Below are positions 46,977 through 55,798 of a DNA stretch of 64,000 nt, piece after piece (positions within the stretch are counted from its first letter, which is position 1; every line of letters starts with the position of its first letter). Under the pieces are notes generated by a model that was given only the letters and a program-made list of their open reading frames with translations, made no database searches and was not told the DNA's origin. Position numbers and translations under genes: made by a program. The stretch is from Limimaricola pyoseonensis (GTDB lineage Bacteria > Pseudomonadota > Alphaproteobacteria > Rhodobacterales > Rhodobacteraceae), in NCBI RefSeq assembly GCF_900102015.1, contig NZ_FNAT01000004.1:337046-401045 (forward strand). Reading direction: 5' to 3'.

Positions 46977-46995
46977 CGCGCCCGCCGCGGGCGCG
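46977..46995 (-). terminator. GC hairpin between MerR gene and acyl-CoA dehydrogenase
   Basis: CGCGCCCG and CGGGCGCG (46977-46984 with 46988-46995) form a perfect 8-bp stem with a CCG loop, 75 bases beyond the stop of the MerR gene. No T-run. It may end that transcript, or be part of the dehydrogenase leader. Confidence 0.4.
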
Positions 46996-47069
46996 CCATG
47001 TGGTCCGAATGTCACGGCCCGGGGCGTCCCGGACCGCGATCCCTCATTCCGACCAGAGGGAGGGGCGGA

Positions 47070-47471
47070 TCACTCCGCCGCCGTCTTGCGCGCGCGCAGC
47101 TCCATCAGGCGTTGCGCGCCCCAATCCATCTGCTCCTGCAGCTCGGCGATCGCCTCGTCGAGCGCCGCGCGCTGGCTCTCCATTTCCTTCAGATGCCGTT
47201 CGGCGACCTCGTAGGTCCGGGCCAGCTGCAGTTCCTGCTGGTTGTCGGCGTCATAGAGGTCGAGCAGCTGGCGGATCTCTTCGAGGCTGAAGCCGAAGCG
47301 CTTGCCGCGCAGGATCAGCTTGAGCCGGGCCCGGTCGCGCCGGGTGAAGAGCCGCTTGGTGCCCTCGCGGATCGGAAACAGGAGCTCCTTCGCCTCGTAG
47401 AAGCGCAGAGTGCGGGGCGTCACATCGAACTTGTCGCACATCTGGCGGATGGTCATGGTCTGGTCGGTCAT
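47070..47471 (-). CDS. MerR-family transcriptional regulator (fatty-acid/branched-chain degradation type)
   Basis: A 133-residue MerR regulator: an N-terminal winged HTH (MTIRQMCDKFDVTPRTLRFYEAKELLFPIREGTKRLF) and a coiled-coil dimer helix ending near residue 115. It lacks metal or thiol-sensing cysteines in the C-terminal helix, as do LiuR/PsrA-type MerR proteins that sense acyl-CoAs. The gene is just upstream of the acyl-CoA dehydrogenase and is paralogous to the next MerR gene. Two dyads lie upstream. Confidence 0.85.
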   Translation of the reverse strand: MTDQTMTIRQMCDKFDVTPRTLRFYEAKELLFPIREGTKRLFTRRDRARLKLILRGKRFGFSLEEIRQLLDLYDADNQQELQLARTYEVAERHLKEMESQRAALDEAIAELQEQMDWGAQRLMELRARKTAAE

Positions 47472-47540
47472 TTTTTCTCAACCCTCGTGTCCGGTCAGAC
47501 GGTCCACCTGCGGGTTTCAGATGGACCTTACAAGCAAAGC

Positions 47541-47556
47541 TGACGTGAACGTAAAC
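47541..47556 (-). promoter_or_regulatory. LiuR-like operator upstream of the MerR gene
   Basis: TGACGTGAACGTAAAC on the plus strand contains two ACGT cores four bases apart, the general form of LiuR-type MerR operators (TTTACGT-N2-ACGTAAA-like). It is 70 bases before the MerR start and could serve autoregulation. Confidence 0.45.
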
Positions 47557-47565
47557 ATAACGCCG

Positions 47566-47584
47566 CGTCAATTTTTGATTGACG
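47566..47584. promoter_or_regulatory. Perfect 7-5-7 inverted repeat between the two MerR genes
   Basis: CGTCAAT-TTTTG-ATTGACG is exactly symmetric in its arms and lies 95 bases upstream of the first MerR gene, next to the ACGT dyad. A MerR-type operator or hairpin are both possible. Confidence 0.45.
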
Positions 47585-47594
47585 AAAGGTCAAG

Positions 47595-47628
47595 AAAAAA
47601 CGGCCCTTAGGGAAGCAATTTTGTTCCC
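47595..47628 (-). terminator. Terminator-like structure of the second MerR gene
   Basis: On the minus strand GGGAA and TTCCC (47624-47628 with 47610-47614) enclose an AT loop, a small CCCTAAGGG follows, and then a run of six T (47595-47600). A second hairpin ACGCCACA/TGTGGCGT (47630-47637 with 47652-47659) lies just before it. Together they probably end the MerR transcript. Confidence 0.5.
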
Positions 47629-47694
47629 GACGCCACAAATCCGTCTTCGCCTGTGGCGTGTGGGCAGCGGCGTCGGGCCACGCGGCGGGCGAGG

Positions 47695-48066
47695 TCAGTT
47701 CTTCAGCGCCTCGGCCGATTCGTCGCGCAGCTGGCGCAGCTCGGCGATGGTGTCCTCGAGCTGGCGCCGCTGCTCCTCCAGCACGTCGAGCTGGCGGTCG
47801 GCCATGCCGATCCAGGTCTGCATCTGGGTCTTGGTGCCCTCGGTGTCGTAGAGCAGCAGGAACTGGCGGATCTCCTCGAGGCTGAAGCCGAAGCGGCGGC
47901 CGCGCAGGATCAGCGTCATACGGGCGATCTCGCGCGGGCCGTAAAAGCGGGCGCGGCCGTCCTTATCCGGCGACAGCAGCTCGATATATTCGTAGTAGCG
48001 CAGGGTTCGCGGCGTCACGTCGAACCGGGCGCACATTTCCTTGAAGGTCAGTCGTGTATCGGACAT
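47695..48066 (-). CDS. MerR-family transcriptional regulator (paralogue)
   Basis: A 123-residue MerR regulator closely resembling its neighbour: LTFKEMCARFDVTPRTLRYYEYIELLSPDKDGRARFY, then LILRGRRFGFSLEEIRQFLLLYD and a coiled coil. The shared RGxRFGFSLEEIRQ segment suggests a tandem duplication. No sensing cysteines are visible. It stands between the lipid block and the divergent thioesterase genes, either of which it could control. Confidence 0.85.
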   Translation of the reverse strand: MSDTRLTFKEMCARFDVTPRTLRYYEYIELLSPDKDGRARFYGPREIARMTLILRGRRFGFSLEEIRQFLLLYDTEGTKTQMQTWIGMADRQLDVLEEQRRQLEDTIAELRQLRDESAEALKN

Positions 48067-48179
48067 CGGTGCTCTCCTCGTGCGTATGCTAGAGCCGGAA
48101 TTCTGAGGGGCAACCGCCTTCCGTCGCGGCCGGCCGAGTTTGCACTTGCGGGCGGCGCGCGGATCGCCAAGCTTGCGGC

Positions 48180-48629
48180 ATGGACACGGACATTCCCGAG
48201 GAGCTGCGCCGCGCGCAGCAATTCATCGACGCCTTGCCGCATGCCCGGGCTCTGGGGCTGAGCGTCGAGGCGCTGGGCGACGGCCACGCCGCGATCTCGA
48301 TGCCCTACGACGCCAAGCTGGTGGGCGACCCCGAGACCGGGGTGATCCATGGCGGCGCGGTCTCGGCCCTGATGGACACCTGCGCCGGGGCGGCGGTGAT
48401 GTCGCACCCGAGCGGGCCGGCCAGCACCGCCACGCTCGACCTCAGGATCGACTACATGCGCCCCGCGGTTCCGGGCCAGCGCGTCACCGCGCGGGCCGAA
48501 TGCTGGCACGTCACCCGCTCGGTCGCCTTCGTGCGCGCCGTGGCCACCGACGAGGACGCCGCGCGCCCCGTGGCCACCGCGACCGGCGCCTTCACCATCG
48601 AGCGCGGCCCGGCGGAGCCCGCGGCATGA
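48180..48629 (+). CDS. PaaI-family hotdog thioesterase
   Basis: A 149-residue hotdog-fold protein. The HGG motif ([17 protein letters not shown]) holds the catalytic region of PaaI-type acyl-CoA thioesterases, and [14 protein letters not shown] is the second signature. It is likely cytoplasmic. Its stop overlaps the start of a second hotdog gene, so the two may form a heteromer or act as a pair. Substrate unknown. Confidence 0.87.
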   Translation: MDTDIPEELRRAQQFIDALPHARALGLSVEALGDGHAAISMPYDAKLVGDPETGVIHGGAVSALMDTCAGAAVMSHPSGPASTATLDLRIDYMRPAVPGQRVTARAECWHVTRSVAFVRAVATDEDAARPVATATGAFTIERGPAEPAA

Positions 48630-49132
48630 GCCCGCGCCGTCCCGAGCCCGTGCAGGTGATCAAGACCCGCCGCGACGCCGCGCTGCAGCGGCTGGTCGAG
48701 GGCGTGCCCTACATCGCCTTTCTCGGCATCCGATTCGACCGGCGCGGCGACGAGCTGACCGCGGTGATGCCCTTCGACGAGGCCCTGATCGGCAACCCGA
48801 TGCTGCCGGCGCTGCATGGCGGCGCGACGGCGGCTTTTCTCGAGACCACCGCCATCGTCGAGCTGGCCTGGAGCCGGATGTGGCGGCTGATCGAGAGCGG
48901 CACGCCCGAGGACCAGGCCGAGGCCGAGGCGCGGCCGAACTGGCCGCGCACCATCGACCTCACCGTCGACTACCTGCGCCCCGGCCTGCCGCGCGACGCC
49001 TATGCGCGGGCGCGGATCAACCGCTCCGGCCGGCGCTACGCCTCCGTCCATGTCGAGGCCTGGCAGGACAACCGCTCGCGGCTCTTCGCGCAGGCGACCG
49101 GGCATTTCCTGATGCCGGGGCTGGATGGCTGA
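48626..49132 (+). CDS. PaaI-family hotdog thioesterase (second copy)
   Basis: A 168-residue hotdog-fold protein starting in an ATGA overlap. [15 protein letters not shown] is the active-site helix and [14 protein letters not shown] the conserved core strand. It is longer than its partner because of an insertion (about residues 85-100, rich in Glu). Its 3' end overlaps the MATE gene by 8 bases. Confidence 0.85.
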   Translation: MSPRRPEPVQVIKTRRDAALQRLVEGVPYIAFLGIRFDRRGDELTAVMPFDEALIGNPMLPALHGGATAAFLETTAIVELAWSRMWRLIESGTPEDQAEAEARPNWPRTIDLTVDYLRPGLPRDAYARARINRSGRRYASVHVEAWQDNRSRLFAQATGHFLMPGLDG

Positions 49133-50441
49133 GAGCCTGCGGCCGCTGACCCACCGGCGCGTGCTGAAGATCGCGCTGCCGATCGTGCTGTCGAACGCGA
49201 CGGTGCCGATTCTCGGCGCGGTCGACACCGGCGTGGTCGGGCAGATGGGCGCGGCCGCGCCGATCGGCGCGGTCGGCATCGGCGCGGTGATCATCTCGGG
49301 CATCTACTGGCTCTTCGGCTTTCTCCGGATGGGCACCACCGGCCTTGCCGCGCAGGCGCTGGGCCGCGACGACCGGGCCGAGGTGGCCGCGCTGCTGACC
49401 CGGGCCCTGATGCTGGCCTTCGCCGCCGGCGCCGCGATCATCGCGCTGCAATGGGCGCTCTTCGCCGCCGCCTTCACCGTCGCGCCCGCGAGCGACGAGG
49501 TCGAGGCGCTGGCGCGCGACTACCTCGCCATCCGGGTTTGGTCGGCCCCGGCCGCCATCGCGATCTACGGCCTGACCGGCTGGCTGATCGCGCAGGAGCG
49601 CACCACCGGCGTGCTGGTGCTGCAGTTCTGGATGAACGGCGTGAACATCCTGCTCGACCTGTGGTTCGTGCTGGGGCTGGGCTGGGGCGTGCAGGGCGTG
49701 GCCTTCGCCACCTTCCTCGCCGAGTGGTCGGGTCTCGGGCTGGGGCTGTGGCTGTGCCGGGACGCCTTCGCGCGGCCGGCGTGGCGCGACTGGCCGCGCG
49801 TCTTCGACGCCGCGCGCCTGCGGCACATGGCGGCGGTCAACACCGACATCCTGATCCGCTCGGTGCTGCTGCAGTCGATCGTCATCAGCTTCCTGTTCTG
49901 GGGGGCGGGCTTCGGCGACGTGCCTCTCGCCGCCAACCAGGTGCTGCTGCAGTTCCTCAACGTGACGGCCTTCGCGCTCGATGGCTTCGCCTTCGCGGCC
50001 GAGGCGCTCGTGGGGCAGGCGATGGGCGCGCGGGCGGCGATGCGGCTCAGGCGCGCGGCGGTGCTGTCCTCGTTGCAGGGCGGCGTGGTGAGCGTCGCGC
50101 TGGCCGTGGGGTTCTGGGTCTTCGGGCCGATGGTGATCGACCTGATGACCACCGCGCCCGAGGTCCGCGCGGCGGCGCGCGACTACCTGCCATGGATGGT
50201 GGCGACGCCGATCTTCGGGCTGATCCCCTGGATGCTCGACGGCGTCTTCATCGGCGCGACCCGCTCGCGCGACATGCGCAACATGATGGTCCTCGCCGCG
50301 GCGATCTATTTCGCCGCCGCGATCCCGCTCACCGCCGCCTTCGGCAATCACGGGCTCTGGGCGGCGATGCTGGTGAGCTACGTCGCGCGCGGCGGCACGC
50401 TCGCCGCGCGCTACCCGGCGCTGGAGCGCGCCGCGGCCTAG
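49125..50441 (+). CDS. MATE-family efflux transporter
   Basis: A 438-residue inner-membrane protein with about twelve hydrophobic segments and the MATE/DinF pattern: [29 protein letters not shown] near the N-terminus, [17 protein letters not shown], and a repeat of this in the second half ([21 protein letters not shown]). The DinF-like subgroup exports drugs or organic cations using sodium or protons. The start overlaps the thioesterase gene. Its stop and that of convergent pyrD share the same CTAG. Confidence 0.9.
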   Translation: MAESLRPLTHRRVLKIALPIVLSNATVPILGAVDTGVVGQMGAAAPIGAVGIGAVIISGIYWLFGFLRMGTTGLAAQALGRDDRAEVAALLTRALMLAFAAGAAIIALQWALFAAAFTVAPASDEVEALARDYLAIRVWSAPAAIAIYGLTGWLIAQERTTGVLVLQFWMNGVNILLDLWFVLGLGWGVQGVAFATFLAEWSGLGLGLWLCRDAFARPAWRDWPRVFDAARLRHMAAVNTDILIRSVLLQSIVISFLFWGAGFGDVPLAANQVLLQFLNVTAFALDGFAFAAEALVGQAMGARAAMRLRRAAVLSSLQGGVVSVALAVGFWVFGPMVIDLMTTAPEVRAAARDYLPWMVATPIFGLIPWMLDGVFIGATRSRDMRNMMVLAAAIYFAAAIPLTAAFGNHGLWAAMLVSYVARGGTLAARYPALERAAA

Positions 50442-51490
50442 AGCCAGTCGGTGCGGCCCGTCCCCACGGCCTCCGCGACGCTGGCGAAGCCGTCGCGCTC
50501 CAAGAGCCGGTCGAGGCCCTGCGCGATCTCGGAGGCGAGCGACACGCCGCCATAGACCAGCGCGGTGTAGAGCTGCACGGCGCAGGCCCCGGCGCGGATC
50601 TTCTGGTAGGCCTGGTCGGCCGAGCCGACCCCGCCGACGCCGATCAGCGGCAGATCGGTGAGCGATGACAGCCGCGCCAGCACCCTTGTCGAACGCTCGA
50701 ACAGCGGCTGGCCGGACATCCCGCCCATGTTGTCCTTCTGCGGATCGGTCAGGCCGTCGCGCGACAGCGTGGTGTTGGTGGCGACGATGGCCGAAACGCG
50801 CGTCTCCTCCGCCACCCGTGCCACGTCCTCGATCTCGGCCTCCGAGAGGTCCGGCGCGATCTTGAGGAAGACGGGCAGGGGGCGCGACAGGCCGGCATTG
50901 GCCGCCATCACGCCGTCCAGAAGCGCGCTCAGCGCGGCGCGGCCCTGCAGGTCGCGCAACTTCTCGGTGTTGGGTGAGGAGACGTTCACGGTGGCGAAGT
51001 CGAGATGCGGGCCGCAGCGCCGCAGCACCGTCGCGAAATCGGCGGCGCGGTCGGCGCTGTCCTTGTTGGCCCCGAGATTGAGGCCGATCACGCCGCCCGA
51101 GGGTCGGCGCTCCAGCCGCGTGGCGATCGCCTCCATGCCCTCGTTGTTGAAGCCGAAGCGGTTGATCGCGGCGCGGTCGGCCGCGAGCCGCCAGAGCCGC
51201 GGCTTCGGGTTGCCCTCCTGCGGGCGCGGCGTCGCGGCGCCGACCTCGAGAAAGCCGAAGCCGGTCTTCGCCAGCGCGTCGAGCGCCACGGCGTTCTTGT
51301 CGAACCCCGCCGCGAGACCCACCGGGTTCGGCAGCTCGAGCCCGGCCACGCGGGTCCTGAGCCGCTCGCTCGTGACCGGCCCGCCCTTGGGGCCGAGACC
51401 CGCGCGCAGCGCCTTCAGCGCCAGCCCGTGCCCGGTCTCCGGGTCGATCCGGTGCAGCGCCGCGAGGCCCAGTCTCTCCAGCGCGCTCAT
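50438..51490 (-). CDS. pyrD: Dihydroorotate dehydrogenase, quinone-dependent (class 2)
   Basis: A 350-residue membrane-associated flavoenzyme of de novo pyrimidine synthesis. The N-terminal helical extension ([21 protein letters not shown]) marks class 2. The FMN site has [12 protein letters not shown], the catalytic Ser region is [12 protein letters not shown], and NTTLSRDGL and [15 protein letters not shown] follow. The ATG overlaps the DUF952 stop by 4 bases. Confidence 0.95.
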   Translation of the reverse strand: MSALERLGLAALHRIDPETGHGLALKALRAGLGPKGGPVTSERLRTRVAGLELPNPVGLAAGFDKNAVALDALAKTGFGFLEVGAATPRPQEGNPKPRLWRLAADRAAINRFGFNNEGMEAIATRLERRPSGGVIGLNLGANKDSADRAADFATVLRRCGPHLDFATVNVSSPNTEKLRDLQGRAALSALLDGVMAANAGLSRPLPVFLKIAPDLSEAEIEDVARVAEETRVSAIVATNTTLSRDGLTDPQKDNMGGMSGQPLFERSTRVLARLSSLTDLPLIGVGGVGSADQAYQKIRAGACAVQLYTALVYGGVSLASEIAQGLDRLLERDGFASVAEAVGTGRTDWL

Positions 51491-51825
51491 TCCATGTCCT
51501 CCGGGAATGCGTGCCGTCCGTCCACGAGCGGCAACGGCTTCGACCACAGCACCTCGCCGCGCTTCAGCGCCCGGTAGAGATGCGGAAAGAGCTGCCCGCC
51601 GCGCGACGGCTCCCATTTCAGCGCCTCGCCCAGCGCGTCCCTATCGAGCGCCGCCAGCACCAGCCCGTCCTCGCCCGCGAAGTGCTTCGCGGCGGTTTCC
51701 GGCGCCTGCGCGGCGGTGGAGAAATGGATGAAGCCATCGGCCCGGTCGACCGGCGCGCCGAGGCTCTCGCCCGCTTGGTCGAGCTCCGCCCATTCGGCGG
51801 CGCGGAAAATCTTGTAGATCAGCAT
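51487..51825 (-). CDS. DUF952 family protein
   Basis: A 112-residue protein of the DUF952 family: [49 protein letters not shown]. The fold is ADP-ribosyltransferase-like (family knowledge), but the biochemical role is unknown. It commonly precedes pyrD in Rhodobacterales and overlaps it here. Confidence 0.88.
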   Translation of the reverse strand: MLIYKIFRAAEWAELDQAGESLGAPVDRADGFIHFSTAAQAPETAAKHFAGEDGLVLAALDRDALGEALKWEPSRGGQLFPHLYRALKRGEVLWSKPLPLVDGRHAFPEDME

Positions 51826-51974
51826 GCGCGCCTGATGCCGCCGGCCCGCCCCGACGTCAAGCGGGGCGCGTCATGCCCCCGTCATGCCGCTAGGGCAGGG
51901 CGAGAGCGGCTTTGACAGCGGCCGCGCGCTTGGCGCAGGCTCTCAACCACAACGAAACCGACAGGGACGCTTCC

Positions 51975-53537
51975 ATGAAACTCGGACTCTTCGGCACCAC
52001 CGCCGCGCTGGCGCTCGCGGCCGGCGTCGCGCAGGCGGAGTACAGCCTGACCATCCTGCACACCAACGACTTCCACGACCGTTACGAGCCGATCTCGAAA
52101 TACGATTCGACCTGCTCGACCGAGGACAACGAGGCCGGCGAATGCTTCGGCGGCATCGCGCGCCTCGTCACCTCGGTGCAGGACGCCCGCGCCCGCGCCG
52201 GCGACAACGTGCTGCTGGTCGATGGCGGCGACCAGTTCCAGGGCACGCTGTTCTACACCTACTACAAGGGCAAGATGACGGCCGAGTTCATGAACCAGCT
52301 CGGCTACGACGCGATGACCGTGGGCAACCACGAGTTCGACGACGGCCCCGAGGTTCTGCGCGCCTTCATCGACGCGGTCGAGTTCCCGGTGCTGATGTCG
52401 AACGCCGACGTCTCGGGCGAGGAGATGCTGGCCGACGCGATCCGGAAAAGCACCGTGATCGAGCGCGGCGGCGAGCGGATCGGCCTGATCGGCCTGACGC
52501 CCGAGGACACGCATGAGCTCGCGAGCCCCGGCCCGAACGTCACCTTCTCCGACCCGGTCGAGGCGGTGCAGGCCGAGGTCGACCGTCTGACCGAGGAGGG
52601 CGTGAACAAGATCGTCGTGCTGAGCCACTCGGGCTTCGAGACCGACAAGCGCGTGGCCGAGGCCACCACCGGCGTCGACGTGATCGTCGGCGGCCACTCG
52701 AACACGCTGCTGTCGAACGAGCAGGAAGGCGCGGTCGACGTCTATCCGGTGATGGTCGGCGACACGGCGATCGTGCAGGCTTATGCCTACGGCAAGTTCC
52801 TGGGCGAGCTGAACGTGACCTTCGACGACGAGGGCAACATCACCGAGGCCGCGGGCGAGCCGATCCTGATCGACGGCCAGGTGGTCGAGGACCAGGCGGC
52901 GATCGACCGCGTGGCCGAGCTGGCCAAGCCGCTCGACGAGATCCGCAACCGCGTGGTCGCCAACAGCACCGCGTCGATCGAGGGCAACCGCGACGTCTGC
53001 CGCGCGCAGGAATGCGAGATGGGCAACCTCGTCGCCGACGCCATGCTCGACCGGGTCAAGGACCAGGGCATCGTCGCCGCCATCGCCAACTCCGGCGGTC
53101 TGCGCGCCTCGATCGACGAAGGCGAGGTGACGATGGGCGAGGTGCTGACGGTGCTGCCGTTCCAGAACACGCTCTCGACCTTCGAGGTGACCGGTGCCGA
53201 CATCAAGGACGCGCTTGAGAACGGCGTGAGCCAGATGGAGGAGGGCGCGGGCCGCTTCCCGCAGGTGGCCGGCATGACCTTCGCGGTCGATCCCGCCGCC
53301 GAGCCGGGCAACCGGATCTCCGACGTCACCATCGACGGCGCGCCGCTCGACATGGAGGCGACCTACGGCCTCGTGTCGAACAACTACGTCCGCAACGGCG
53401 GCGACGGCTACGCGATGTTCGTGGATGCCGCCAAGGCCTACGATTTCGGCCCCGACCTCGCCGACGTGACCGCCGAATACATGGCGGCGCAGGGCGACTA
53501 CAAACCCTACACGGATGGCCGCATCACCGTGAAGTAA
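51975..53537 (+). CDS. Periplasmic 5'-nucleotidase / 2',3'-cyclic-nucleotide phosphodiesterase family protein
   Basis: A 520-residue exported metallophosphatase. The signal peptide ends after GVAQA (residue 22). The metal motifs are LHTNDFHDRYEP, DGGDQFQGT, GNHEFDDGPEV and GGHSNT, and the C-terminal substrate domain (MGNLVADAMLDR ... SGGLRASI ... VLPFQNTLSTFEVTGADIK) is complete. It would release phosphate and nucleosides in the periplasm, feeding salvage as in the operon at 33-37 kb. The ATG at 51975 begins the signal peptide. Confidence 0.93.
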   Translation: MKLGLFGTTAALALAAGVAQAEYSLTILHTNDFHDRYEPISKYDSTCSTEDNEAGECFGGIARLVTSVQDARARAGDNVLLVDGGDQFQGTLFYTYYKGKMTAEFMNQLGYDAMTVGNHEFDDGPEVLRAFIDAVEFPVLMSNADVSGEEMLADAIRKSTVIERGGERIGLIGLTPEDTHELASPGPNVTFSDPVEAVQAEVDRLTEEGVNKIVVLSHSGFETDKRVAEATTGVDVIVGGHSNTLLSNEQEGAVDVYPVMVGDTAIVQAYAYGKFLGELNVTFDDEGNITEAAGEPILIDGQVVEDQAAIDRVAELAKPLDEIRNRVVANSTASIEGNRDVCRAQECEMGNLVADAMLDRVKDQGIVAAIANSGGLRASIDEGEVTMGEVLTVLPFQNTLSTFEVTGADIKDALENGVSQMEEGAGRFPQVAGMTFAVDPAAEPGNRISDVTIDGAPLDMEATYGLVSNNYVRNGGDGYAMFVDAAKAYDFGPDLADVTAEYMAAQGDYKPYTDGRITVK

Positions 53538-53556
53538 GATTCCGTGAATGAAATTG

Positions 53557-53586
53557 AGGCACGCTTCATATATTTGAAGCGTGCCT
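53557..53586 (+). terminator. Hairpin after the 5'-nucleotidase gene
   Basis: AGGCACGCTTCA (53557-53568) and TGAAGCGTGCCT (53575-53586) form a perfect 12-bp stem with a TATATT loop, 20 bases after the stop. The T-tract (ATTTTC) is about ten bases further on, so termination is probable but not classic. Beyond it, 53587-53764 is AT-rich with nothing recognised. Confidence 0.6.
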
Positions 53587-53764
53587 TGAGGTGAATTTTC
53601 GGCTCGGCATCATAGTTCTTCGCCCATCATATTGCGGTGCCCTGAGGGTTCTTGAGCAGCACGCATAAAGGTTGCTCAATAGCGGGGAGCGATATCTTGA
53701 TAGACAATTTGACGCGACCTAAGCTTCATTGGCTGAAAGTGGTTCGTTCTTGCAGTGAAACGTT

Positions 53765-54454
53765 TTAGCGAATTTTCTCGCAAGCCAGCAACTGAATGTA
53801 CGGGGCGCTAGTCCCAATATCTTTGCCGGCAGCGGCGACACTGTGACCGTGAGCCCCAGCAGCTGCGATATTATGTTGGTGATTTCCGTCGCCACCCGAA
53901 GTTTTCGTTCCAACTTGCCCGAACCTCCCGGCACCTCCAATGAAGTTCGAACCGTTATCATGAAGAGGTCCATTGTCGGTGCTGCGATATTCGTGCGAGT
54001 GTATTCCCGTGGTTGAAACGCCATGAACATGGTTGTCGGCGGTCGAAAGGCCATGATCGTGTCTTCCGACGACGCGCCGTTGTTCCTTATCTGTCAAAGG
54101 TTCTCCGATCGTTGCGCCGAGTACGCCATTTTCGGTCAAAGAAACTATGTACCTACCACGTGCATTGTCATAGGGGCGCCAAGAATCATTCGGACATTCT
54201 GTATCTCTGAAGTAGACTACCGCTCCACGGGCGATCTTGGAGTTTTGTAGCAATTCTACTTCTGTTTGTAATTTTTCTATGTCAGAGTCTATGCTTTCGA
54301 CCTTATCGATTAATAATCTCACAGCGTCGTCTAGGCCGGTGCTAGGTTGAGCTCCCGCTCCACCCACGAATGCAAAGCTAGTCGCTAAGAGTGCCAATGC
54401 CTTCACAGTCGTTTGTTGCCCTATAAAAGGAGTCCGTTGCGCAGAGATGGACAT
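53765..54454 (-). CDS. Secreted protein with coiled coil and five HxH motifs (phage tail-fibre/collar-tip-like)
   Basis: A 229-residue protein in AT-rich DNA. Residues 1-35 form a signal peptide (ALALLATSFAFVGGAGA), 42-72 a coiled coil (LLIDKVESIDSDIEKLQTEV), then a CP-x-W segment (ECPNDSWRPYDNARGRYIVSL). HxH triplets stand at 132-134, 142-144, 152-154, 192-194 and 202-204, three of them exactly ten residues apart, and the end is TSAPYIQLLACEKIR, as in phage tail-fibre tips that bind metal through HxH. The start at 54454 has GGGAGG 5 bases upstream, inside the preceding gene. Confidence 0.7.
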   Translation of the reverse strand: MSISAQRTPFIGQQTTVKALALLATSFAFVGGAGAQPSTGLDDAVRLLIDKVESIDSDIEKLQTEVELLQNSKIARGAVVYFRDTECPNDSWRPYDNARGRYIVSLTENGVLGATIGEPLTDKEQRRVVGRHDHGLSTADNHVHGVSTTGIHSHEYRSTDNGPLHDNGSNFIGGAGRFGQVGTKTSGGDGNHQHNIAAAGAHGHSVAAAGKDIGTSAPYIQLLACEKIR

Positions 54455-54617
54455 TCACGCCTCCCTCTTCTTCTCCAAACCGGTTCTGCCAAATTAGGGC
54501 GATGGGAGAGGTATCCAACCCAAAGAGGTCCCTTAAGGCGTTGTTGATTTCCGATAAAAGCAAGATAAAAATTAAAATTGACCCAACTGCGCCCCACTTT
54601 CTCAGGGACTCAATCAT
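54378..54617 (-). CDS. Small single-pass membrane protein
   Basis: A 79-residue protein with a hydrophobic segment at residues 10-24 (GAVGSILIFILLLSEI) and a soluble C-terminal part with two Cys. AGGAGGAAAT precedes the ATG, an excellent ribosome-binding site. The last 77 bases overlap the start of the secreted HxH protein in another frame, so the two are coupled. I do not recognise the family. The small size and AT-rich DNA suggest transfer. Confidence 0.65.
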   Translation of the reverse strand: MIESLRKWGAVGSILIFILLLSEINNALRDLFGLDTSPIALIWQNRFGEEEGGVNVHLCATDSFYRATNDCEGIGTLSD

Positions 54618-54928
54618 ATTTCCTCCTCCCGTCTAGCCTTGCGTCGAATGATTCTATTTATTGCTGGCTGGCTGGGTCGGTTGGCGCTAGTGCGCAGGTA
54701 CGCACCTTGAGGCAGGGGCGGTATGGACAATTTTCACGCGTCTGGAAGTTCGTGTATCTCTACTGTAACATGATTAATGTGCAAACTAAAGGGCGCGATT
54801 TCGAGTCCGCATGAACTTGGATTTTTGTAGTTGGTATGATCTATGGCCGTGTGCCCATTGGCCTTGGAAGAGTTCGGGTAGGCTTATCTCTTGTGCGCAA
54901 TGATGAATAATATAAGTGTTTGATGCCG
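54618..54928. other. AT-rich gene-free stretch
   Basis: 311 bases between the small membrane protein and the SRAP gene, no ORF supported. It is AT-rich and presumably carries the promoters of both divergent genes. A piece near 54795 (GATTTCGAGTCC) looks like a tRNA T-loop but has no stem around it. I see no convincing repeat or RNA gene. Confidence 0.5.
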
Positions 54929-55591
54929 ATGTGCGGACGCATGGCGATCACGCTGCCCCATGACGCGATGGCGCAGATGTTCGAGGCGACACCGGCCAAC
55001 GACCTGCCGGAAGTGCCGAACTACAATGTCTGCCCCACCGTGCAGGTGCATTCCGTCACCTCCGGCGACGGCGCGCGGCGGCTGCGCCCGATGCGCTGGG
55101 GCTTCATCCCGCATTGGTACAAGAAGCCCAATGACGGCCCGCTGCTGATCAACGCCCGCTCCGAGACCATCGCCGAGAAGCCCGCCTTCCGCGCCGCGGT
55201 GCGCGAGCGGCGCTGCCTGATCCCGGCCTCGGGATTCTACGAGTGGACGGTGGACGACGAGGGCCACAAGCTGCCCTGGTACATCCACCGCGAAGACGGC
55301 GATCCGCTGGCCTTCGCCGGCGTCTGGCAGGACTGGGAGCGGGATGGCGAGGCCTTCACCAGCTGCGCCGTCGTCACCACCAAGGCAGCCGGGCGGATGG
55401 CCGATATCCACACCCGGATGCCGGTGGTGCTGGAGGCCGCCGACTGGCCGCTCTGGCTCGGCGAGGCAGGGCATGGCGCGGCGGTCTTGATGCGCGCGAA
55501 CCCCGATGTGCTGGGCTTTCATCGGGTCGATCCGGCGGTGAACTCGAACCGGGCGCGGGGGCCGGAATTGATCGCGCCGATTGACGCCTAG
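54929..55591 (+). CDS. SRAP-family protein (YedK/HMCES, abasic-site DNA-protein crosslinker)
   Basis: A 220-residue SOS-response-associated peptidase-like protein that forms a covalent link with abasic sites in single-stranded DNA through the amino group and thiol of Cys2 (family knowledge). The start is fixed by this: ATG at 54929 gives MCGRMAITLP with Cys2, so the ATG and TTG codons 6 and 9 bases upstream are rejected. RWGFIPHW, NARSETIAEKPAFR, LIPASGFYEW and IHTRMPVVL carry the catalytic Asn, Glu and His. Confidence 0.92.
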   Translation: MCGRMAITLPHDAMAQMFEATPANDLPEVPNYNVCPTVQVHSVTSGDGARRLRPMRWGFIPHWYKKPNDGPLLINARSETIAEKPAFRAAVRERRCLIPASGFYEWTVDDEGHKLPWYIHREDGDPLAFAGVWQDWERDGEAFTSCAVVTTKAAGRMADIHTRMPVVLEAADWPLWLGEAGHGAAVLMRANPDVLGFHRVDPAVNSNRARGPELIAPIDA

Positions 55592-55635
55592 GCCGTCTTG
55601 AAGCCGCCCGCCGCAGCCGCTATCAGGAGGCGAGC

Positions 55636-55709
55636 GCGGGCGTGATGTAGTGGTAGCCTGTCAGCCTTCCAAGCTGAATGTGCGGGTTCGATTCCCGCCG
55701 CCCGCTCCA
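55636..55709 (+). tRNA. tRNA-Gly(UCC)
   Basis: The 74 bases fold as a cloverleaf: acceptor GCGGGCG/CGCCCGC, D-loop AGTGGTA, anticodon stem TCAGC/GCTGA with the loop CTTCCAA (anticodon TCC), T-stem GCGGG/CCCGC around TTCGATT, discriminator T and an encoded CCA. The D-stem has weak pairs. Confidence 0.95.
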
Positions 55710-55713
55710 GATC

Positions 55714-55757
55714 TACCGACGCGATACCGACGCGATGCCGGCCGGATACCGACGCCT
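55714..55757. repeat. Four 11-bp tandem repeats after tRNA-Gly
   Basis: TACCGACGCGA, TACCGACGCGA, TGCCGGCCGGA and TACCGACGCCT follow one another exactly, the first two identical. They begin 4 bases after the tRNA CCA. A hairpin GGGGCGA/TCGCCCC (55772-55790) stands just beyond and before the lldD stop. Confidence 0.75.
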
Positions 55758-55771
55758 TGCCGAAGCGGGCA

Positions 55772-55790
55772 GGGGCGACCTTATCGCCCC
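55772..55790. terminator. Hairpin between tRNA-Gly and lldD 3' ends
   Basis: GGGGCGA (55772-55778) pairs with TCGCCCC (55784-55790) around CCTTA. It sits between the convergent tRNA and lldD transcripts. No T-run on either strand. Confidence 0.4.
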
Positions 55791-55798
55791 CGCGCGGA

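Noticed and set aside
54785..54815. A tRNA T-loop-like sequence in the AT-rich gap (GATTTCGAGTCC)
   Set aside because: No acceptor or anticodon stem can be formed around it, so no tRNA remnant is supported.
54920..54931. Upstream TTG or ATG as start of the SRAP protein
   Set aside because: The family needs Cys at position 2 after Met removal; only the ATG at 54929 gives MCGR.
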